Source of the DNA: Flavobacterium psychrophilum | Lineage (GTDB): Bacteria; Bacteroidota; Bacteroidia; Flavobacteriales; Flavobacteriaceae | Assembly (NCBI GenBank): GCA_022729635.1 | Contig: DZAU01000008.1 | Location: forward strand, 1 to 11,562 | DNA: 11,562 nt | Direction of reading: 5' to 3' | Part shown: piece by piece, positions 7,181-11,562 of the stretch | Numbering within the stretch: the first letter of the stretch is position 1 | How the letters are laid out: each line of letters starts with the position of its first letter | The notes under the pieces: generated by a model | Database searches by the model: none | The model's input: the letters and a program-made list of their open reading frames with translations, nothing else | Told to the model about the DNA's origin: nothing | Program-made: the position numbers and the translations under genes

Positions 7181-8295
7181 GATTGCAGTAATTTTTTAAT
7201 TTCGGCTTCAAAAACATCCAATGTGTATTTTCTCGACCAATCGCTGGCTTTTTGGCTTTTGCTCTGATAATCGGCTTTGTTTTTTAAAAGTATTTCCAAT
7301 TCAAGAATATCTTTTTCCAATTTCATGTCTAACAAAACGCCTCTTTTGCCATAATCGAGCATAAACGGAACGCAAGAAACGGTTGTTGCCACAGGAACAC
7401 AGCCCCAAAACATTCCTTCGGCAATTGCTTTTGGCCAACCTTCACTTTCCGATGGCAATAGCACAAAATGACTGGATTTGTAGGCGACTTTTACCGTTTC
7501 CTGAGTTTGATTTCCTTCCAATGAAATGATGTTTTCTAAATTATTTTGGCTAATATAGTGTTCCAATTTTTTTCTCTCTACTCCTTCTCCATACAAAGCC
7601 AGTGCAACATCGTGACCTTTTTTATATAATTTTTCAACCAATTGAATGGCGTACAACGGGTTTTTACCTGACACCAAAGCACCCACAAAAATAAAATTAA
7701 TTTGACGTTGCAAATCTTTAGGAATAATGGGCGATTTATCAGTTTCATTATAAGTTGCAGTAAAAAAAGGCTTAATGTTTTTAGAACTTCCTTCCCAATG
7801 ACCATAAACCAAAACTTGCATATTTCGGGTTAAAAAAGTATTGCTCAAAATCCACTTTTGAAGTCGATAACTTAATGGTTGTTTTGATTTTGAGTCCCAA
7901 TTTCCGGCATATTTGGCTGTTTTTATTTTATTGGGAAATACAATTTGAACCAAACTCGCCAACAAACCAATATTTCCCGGACATCGCAAATGAATATGAT
8001 CTGCTTTTTGCATTGCGGAATAAATCTGCCAACAAATTTTAGGAATTTTCAGTATCGCTTTAAAAAGAGCACCTAAACTCAAGACATCAAAACTTTCTAT
8101 AGCGACAAATTCAATGCGATTATAATTATAATTGGTTTCGATTGGCGTTTTGCCAGATTCAGATTTTGGAGCAACAAGGAGCACATTGTCAGCATTTTTT
8201 ATCCAAATATTCATTTCACGAACATAAGGTGCGTAAGCAAAATAGCAGTTTTGCTCAAGAATATGCGGAACATAAGTGATGATGGCAAAAGTCAT
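7177..8295 (-). CDS. GT4-like glycosyltransferase
   Basis: This 372-residue protein is a second GT-B glycosyltransferase. The N-terminal half is divergent (MTFAIITYVP start, HLRCPGNIGLL at 102-112, AGNWD at 130-134). The C-terminal half is typical of family 4: FVGALVSGKNP (203-213), ALYGEGVERKKLE (233-245) and PSESEGWPKAIAEGMFWG (281-298) with the E285-x7-E293 pair. It is the first gene of a two-gene unit and overlaps the next by four bases. The GNWD segment in the first domain and the weaker N-terminal half suggest a subfamily distinct from its neighbour. Its likely work is a later sugar addition in surface polysaccharide synthesis; the specific sugar is not readable. The ATG at 8293-8295 is the natural start, beginning directly with the first beta strand. 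Confidence 0.88.
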   Translation of the reverse strand: MTFAIITYVPHILEQNCYFAYAPYVREMNIWIKNADNVLLVAPKSESGKTPIETNYNYNRIEFVAIESFDVLSLGALFKAILKIPKICWQIYSAMQKADHIHLRCPGNIGLLASLVQIVFPNKIKTAKYAGNWDSKSKQPLSYRLQKWILSNTFLTRNMQVLVYGHWEGSSKNIKPFFTATYNETDKSPIIPKDLQRQINFIFVGALVSGKNPLYAIQLVEKLYKKGHDVALALYGEGVERKKLEHYISQNNLENIISLEGNQTQETVKVAYKSSHFVLLPSESEGWPKAIAEGMFWGCVPVATTVSCVPFMLDYGKRGVLLDMKLEKDILELEILLKNKADYQSKSQKASDWSRKYTLDVFEAEIKKLLQS

Positions 8296-8332
8296 TCTAA
8301 AATATTCTGTTGCGAATTAAAATTTCTAGTGG

Positions 8333-8363
8333 TAAATGTATTGCTAAATCCAGTCATTATCAA
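8333..8363 (-). promoter_or_regulatory. Probable promoter of the two-gene GT4 unit
   Basis: On the minus strand TTG (8361-8363), a 20-base spacer and TACATTTA (8333-8340) match the Bacteroidota promoter except for the last base of TAnnTTTG. The leader before the ATG at 8295 would be about 30 bases. It lies in the divergent region shared with parA. Confidence 0.4.
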
Positions 8364-8505
8364 TAAGCGATTTAAATAGTTTAAAATATTTAAAAAGTTG
8401 ACCACGAAACTTGTAAAACCATTAGAACAATTTCCTGAAAACTAACTGCCAATCAAACGGTAACAAATGTTAACAAAATAGATTTTCAGAAACCATAATT
8501 AATTG

Positions 8506-8513
8506 TATTTTTA
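8506..8513 (+). promoter_or_regulatory. Possible -7 element of the parA operon
   Basis: TATTTTTA is a seven-of-eight match to TAnnTTTG, 23 bases before the parA ATG. No TTG occurs at 17-23 bases upstream. TAGATTTT at 8479-8486 is an equally imperfect alternative with a longer leader. A short palindrome TAACAAATGTTA (8461-8472) lies just upstream and could be a regulator site, but this is weak. Confidence 0.25.
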
Positions 8514-8536
8514 CCGTTCAAAATTTAGAAAAATAA

Positions 8537-9304
8537 ATGGGCAAAATCATTGCGATTGCGAATCAAAAAGGTGGTGTTGGAAAGACCACAACGTCAGTAA
8601 ATCTGGCAGCATCATTAGGTGTTTTAGAAAAAAAAGTATTATTGATTGATGCAGATCCGCAAGCCAATGCGAGTTCGGGATTAGGTATTGATGTCAACAA
8701 CGTTGAGATTGGAACTTATCAAATCATTGAACATAGCAACACGCCAAAAGAAGCTGTCTTGAAATGCTCGGCGCCAAATGTAGATGTTATTCCTTCACAT
8801 ATTGACCTTGTTGCTATCGAAATCGAATTGGTTGATAAGGAAAATCGAGAATATATGCTCAAAAAAGCATTGGAAAACATCAAAGACGAGTACGATTATA
8901 TTATTATAGATTGTGCGCCATCATTGGGTTTACTTACGTTGAATGCTTTGACAGCTGCCGATTCGGTTATTATTCCTATTCAATGCGAATATTTTGCACT
9001 CGAAGGTTTGGGCAAATTATTGAACACGATAAAAAGCATTCAAAAAATTCACAACCCAGATTTAGATATTGAAGGATTGCTTCTGACCATGTTTGACTCG
9101 AGATTGCGTTTATCAAATCAAGTAGTCGAAGAGGTTCAGAAACATTTTAACGATATGGTTTTTGAAACTATTATTCAAAGAAACGTGAAATTGAGTGAAG
9201 CTCCAAGTTTTGGCGAAAGCATTATAAACTATGATGCCACAAGCAAAGGAGCAAACAATTACCTACAATTAGCTCACGAAATTATAAAGAAAAACAGCAA
9301 ATAA
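8537..9304 (+). CDS. parA: ParA-family chromosome partitioning ATPase (Soj-like)
   Basis: ParA is a deviant Walker ATPase that binds DNA non-specifically as an ATP dimer and, with ParB, positions and separates newly copied origins. The 255-residue length is that of chromosomal ParA/Soj without an N-terminal DNA-binding extension, as plasmid type Ia proteins would have. Visible motifs are the deviant Walker A KGGVGKTT (11-18, signature Lys11 and Lys16), the A' motif DADPQA (38-43) and Walker B IIIDCAPSLG with Asp125. SEAPSFGESIINYD near the C-terminus (about 222-235) is also family-typical. parB follows after five bases, and two more genes follow in the same operon. The pairing with parB and with dapB, and the short length, indicate the chromosomal copy. 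The ATG at 8537 begins directly with strand one. Confidence 0.96.
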   Translation: MGKIIAIANQKGGVGKTTTSVNLAASLGVLEKKVLLIDADPQANASSGLGIDVNNVEIGTYQIIEHSNTPKEAVLKCSAPNVDVIPSHIDLVAIEIELVDKENREYMLKKALENIKDEYDYIIIDCAPSLGLLTLNALTAADSVIIPIQCEYFALEGLGKLLNTIKSIQKIHNPDLDIEGLLLTMFDSRLRLSNQVVEEVQKHFNDMVFETIIQRNVKLSEAPSFGESIINYDATSKGANNYLQLAHEIIKKNSK

Positions 9305-9309
9305 GTTGT

Positions 9310-10209
9310 ATGGCACAAGCAATAAAAAAACAGGCATTAGGAAGAGGATTATCGGCCTTATTGAAAGATCCGGAGAACGATATTAAATCAGCAAGCGATA
9401 AAAATGCCGACAAAGTTGTCGGGAATATTATTGAGCTTGAAATTGATGCAATCGAAATCAATCCGTTTCAGCCAAGAAGTAATTTCAACGAAGATTCTTT
9501 GCGTGAATTAGCTTCTTCCATCAAGGAATTAGGAGTAATTCAACCCATTACAGTTCGAAAATTAGACTTCAATAAATACCAATTAATTTCGGGTGAACGA
9601 CGTCTTCGCGCCTCGATTTTAGTGGGATTGACCACTATTCCATCTTATATTCGAATTGCAAACGATAACGAATCCTTGATTATGGCATTGGTCGAAAATA
9701 TTCAACGCCACGATTTAGATCCAATAGAAATTGCGCTTTCCTATCAAAGATTGATTGATGAAATTCAACTCACACAAGAACAAATGAGCGAACGTGTGGG
9801 AAAAAAACGTTCGACAATTGCTAATTATTTGAGACTTTTAAAATTAGATCCCATCATTCAAACCGGAATTAGAGATGGTTTTATCAGTATGGGTCACGGT
9901 CGAGCGATTATCAACATCGAAAATCAAGATGTTCAAGCCGATATTTATCAAAAAATAGTGAGTCAGAATCTTTCGGTTCGTGATACTGAAGCCTTGGTGA
10001 AAAATTATCAGGAAAGTTTAAAACCAAAGGCTATCGGCAAGCCAAAAGCTCACTCATTTGAAATTGCCGATACACAAAAAAACACGTTCAACAATTATTT
10101 TGGAACAAAAGTAGAGGTGAAAATTGCAGGAAACGGCAAAGGCAAAATCACCATTCCGTTTCAATCAGAAGAAGACTTCAAAAGAATTATTAAACTAATA
10201 AAAGAGTAG
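9310..10209 (+). CDS. parB: ParB/Spo0J-family partition protein (CTPase clamp)
   Basis: ParB recognises parS sites, loads as a CTP-dependent sliding clamp and stimulates ParA. The 299 residues show the expected order. The N-terminal LGRGLSALL (10-18) is the ParA-contacting motif. The CTP-binding domain begins with INPFQPR (50-56) and contains GERRLRAS (95-102) and ENIQRHDLDPIE (129-140). A helix-turn-helix for parS recognition follows (LTQEQMSERVGKKRSTIANYLRLL, about 154-177), then a linker and a C-terminal dimerisation segment (about 260-299). No parS-like TGTTnCACGTGAAACA site is seen in the window, so the sites would be elsewhere. The stop codon shares one base with the start of the next gene, suggesting coupled translation. 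Confidence 0.96.
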   Translation: MAQAIKKQALGRGLSALLKDPENDIKSASDKNADKVVGNIIELEIDAIEINPFQPRSNFNEDSLRELASSIKELGVIQPITVRKLDFNKYQLISGERRLRASILVGLTTIPSYIRIANDNESLIMALVENIQRHDLDPIEIALSYQRLIDEIQLTQEQMSERVGKKRSTIANYLRLLKLDPIIQTGIRDGFISMGHGRAIINIENQDVQADIYQKIVSQNLSVRDTEALVKNYQESLKPKAIGKPKAHSFEIADTQKNTFNNYFGTKVEVKIAGNGKGKITIPFQSEEDFKRIIKLIKE

Positions 10210-10769
10210 TGAATAAAGTTTTTTTCATAGTCCTTCTCTTTTTTGTTATAGGAAACACATCCATTTTTTCTCAAAAGAAAACTGATGACATCCTGATAGC
10301 AAAAGACACTGTGAAATCGAATGAAATTGACCCATTGACACCGGCAAAAGCGGCTTTTTATTCGGCTATTTTACCGGGATTAGGACAAGCTTATAACAAG
10401 AAATATTGGAAAATCCCCATCGTTTACGGAGCCATTGGAGTCAGCCTTTATTATTATATCGACAGCAACAAAAGTTATAATCAGTACCGTGATGCATACA
10501 AACGAAGGTTAGAAGGTTTTAATGACGATGAATTTAGCTTTTATAACGATGAACAATTAATTTCTGCCCAGAAATTTTATCAACGCAACCGTGATTTATC
10601 AGCCTTATTTGTGGTTGGTTTTTATGTTTTAAATATCATTGATGCCAATGTTGACGCTGCATTGATACAATTTAATGTCAACGAAAATTTATCGGTAAAA
10701 CCAGATTTATATTTGAATGGTGTAACATCTAAGACAAATGTAGGACTAACATTTAATTATAATTTTTAG
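10209..10769 (+). CDS. DUF5683 family membrane-associated protein
   Basis: This 186-residue protein starts with GTG, whose G is the last base of the parB stop codon. It begins with a signal peptide (MNKVFFIVLLFF to about residue 21), giving a mature protein on the outside of the inner membrane. The core DPLTPAKAAFYSAILPGLGQAYNKKYWKIP (41-70) is the family signature, followed by a hydrophobic segment (66-84), a tyrosine-rich helix, a second hydrophobic segment (130-148) and NIIDANVDAALIQFNVNENLS (142-162). The last part looks like short beta strands. Function is not established to my knowledge. The gene sits between parB and dapB, 10 bases before dapB. I recall this neighbourhood recurring in flavobacteria, which suggests a housekeeping role, possibly in the envelope, but that is inference. 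Confidence 0.85.
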   Translation: MNKVFFIVLLFFVIGNTSIFSQKKTDDILIAKDTVKSNEIDPLTPAKAAFYSAILPGLGQAYNKKYWKIPIVYGAIGVSLYYYIDSNKSYNQYRDAYKRRLEGFNDDEFSFYNDEQLISAQKFYQRNRDLSALFVVGFYVLNIIDANVDAALIQFNVNENLSVKPDLYLNGVTSKTNVGLTFNYNF

Positions 10770-10779
10770 AATAAAACAA

Positions 10780-11484
10780 ATGAAAATCGCACTTTTAGGA
10801 TACGGAAAAATGGGACAAACAATCGAAAGAATTGCCATTGAAAGAGGTCACGAAATTGTTTTGAAAAAAGACGAGTTCAATACTTTTGAAGGACTTTCGA
10901 ATGCCGATGTTGCCATTGATTTCAGTGTTCCAATGGTTGCCGTAGAAAATATTTCAAGCTGTTTTTATGCCAATGTTCCAGTAGTTTCCGGCACAACGGG
11001 TTGGTTAAATCGTTATGACGAAATGGTGGCGCTTTGCCAAGAAAAAAATGGTGCTTTTATTTCTAGTTCCAACTTTAGTTTAGGAGTAAATCTTTTCTTC
11101 GAACTTAATGAATATTTGGCAAAAATGATGTCGAAATTCGATTCTTATAAAGTAGAAATAGAAGAAATTCATCATACCCAAAAGCTCGATGCACCAAGCG
11201 GAACCGCAATTTCATTGGCAAAAGGAGTGATTGAAAACAGTGATTATTCGAGTTGGACATTGGAAAATCCAGAGCTAAAGCAAATTCACATAGAAGCCAT
11301 AAGAACTGAAAATGTTCCTGGAACGCATACCGTAACTTACAATTCAACAGTCGATTCAATTGAAATAAAACATACGGCTCATAATCGCGATGGTTTTGCC
11401 CTTGGCGCAGTCATTGCAGCCGAATGGATTGTCGGGAAACACGGAGTTTTTACAATGAAAGATGTATTGAATATACGAGATTAG
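10780..11484 (+). CDS. dapB: 4-hydroxy-tetrahydrodipicolinate reductase
   Basis: DapB reduces hydroxy-tetrahydrodipicolinate to tetrahydrodipicolinate with NAD(P)H in the cytoplasm, on the path to meso-diaminopimelate and lysine. The 234 residues are shorter than the ~270 of E. coli DapB but all key parts are present. The Rossmann start is MKIALLGYGKMGQ (GYGKMG at 7-12). AIDFSVP (45-51) and SGTTGW (70-75) shape the cofactor pocket. SSSNFSLGVN (95-104) and the active-site segment HHTQKLDAPSGTA (131-143) follow, with H131 and K135 corresponding to the catalytic His and Lys. A C-terminal GVFTMKDVL helix closes the fold. The shortening falls in the N-terminal and middle regions, as in many Bacteroidota versions. 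It is the last complete gene of the parAB operon here. The stop codon lies inside the inverted repeat at 11474-11557. Confidence 0.95.
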   Translation: MKIALLGYGKMGQTIERIAIERGHEIVLKKDEFNTFEGLSNADVAIDFSVPMVAVENISSCFYANVPVVSGTTGWLNRYDEMVALCQEKNGAFISSSNFSLGVNLFFELNEYLAKMMSKFDSYKVEIEEIHHTQKLDAPSGTAISLAKGVIENSDYSSWTLENPELKQIHIEAIRTENVPGTHTVTYNSTVDSIEIKHTAHNRDGFALGAVIAAEWIVGKHGVFTMKDVLNIRD

Positions 11485-11557
11485 ATATTCGATATACGAA
11501 TTTAAAAACATCAAAAAACTTATATAAAAAAACTTATATCGTAAATCTAATATCGTA
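11474..11557. repeat. Imperfect inverted repeat at the dapB 3' end
   Basis: Arms 11474-11498 and 11533-11557 are reverse complements at 21 of 25 positions, with a 34-base AT-rich centre. The left arm includes the last codons and stop of dapB. A transcript could fold here, but the loop is large and no T-run follows within the window, so a terminator role is uncertain. It may instead be part of a dispersed repeat. Confidence 0.5.
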
Positions 11558-11562
11558 AATCT
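11513..11562. repeat. AT-rich direct repeats with a period of 13-14 bases
   Basis: AAAAAACTTATAT (11513-11525) is followed at once by AAAAAAACTTATAT (11526-11539). ATATCGTAAATCT (11536-11548) recurs at 11550-11562, also with a 14-base period. The window ends inside the second repeat, so the array may be longer. The function is unknown; it may be a small satellite or part of a dispersed flavobacterial repeat. Confidence 0.6.

Noticed and set aside
8537..10209. A parS site near parAB
   Set aside because: I looked for TGTTnCACGTGAAACA-like sequences throughout the window and found none. The CGAACG/CGTTCG pair in parB (about 9790-9815) is a short coding coincidence.

Overview
The window looks like a chromosomal segment of a member of the Bacteroidota, most likely Flavobacterium or a close relative. 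The DNA is AT-rich with AT-rich codon choice. Several promoters fit the Bacteroidota housekeeping pattern (TAnnTTTG, sometimes with an upstream TTG at 17-23 bases) rather than an E. coli-type -10/-35. Protein families also point there: a PorV/PorQ-like barrel, a DUF4105 protein with a C-terminal membrane domain, and a parA-parB-DUF5683-dapB gene order that I recall from flavobacteria.

Layout, left to right. Bases 1-191 hold no gene but contain a good leftward promoter and a CRP/FNR-type palindrome, probably controlling a gene beyond the left edge. Bases 192-1840 (minus strand) carry a membrane-anchored GT2 glycosyltransferase followed, with a 10-base overlap, by an ECF-like sigma factor that apparently starts at TTG. 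Bases 2085-4320 (plus strand) carry a PorV/PorQ-family outer-membrane protein and a DUF4105 protein, very likely one operon. Bases 4321-5715 (minus) encode a polyprenyl-phosphate sugar-1-phosphate transferase whose stop codon abuts the DUF4105 stop with no spacer. A 385-base gap follows, with a strong promoter for the sugar transferase and an unusually long palindromic repeat. Bases 6101-8295 (minus) carry two GT4-type glycosyltransferases coupled by an ATGA overlap. Bases 8537-11484 (plus) carry parA, parB, a DUF5683 membrane protein and dapB in one tight operon. The last ~90 bases are a nested inverted and tandem AT-rich repeat.

The sugar transferase would load the first sugar-phosphate on undecaprenyl phosphate, and the two GT4 enzymes could extend that lipid-linked glycan for exopolysaccharide or capsule. 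No flippase, polymerase or export gene is in the window, so this is at most part of a pathway. ParA and ParB form the chromosome partitioning/origin-positioning pair, and DapB is the second committed enzyme of lysine/diaminopimelate synthesis. The two sets share an operon but have no obvious biochemical link.

I did not find a defence system, mobile element with a transposase, CRISPR array or RNA gene. Most of the window is ordinary chromosome. The items most worth a second look are the non-coding elements (left-edge palindrome, 5981-6065 palindromic repeat, end-of-window repeat) and the proteins of unknown role (DUF4105, DUF5683).
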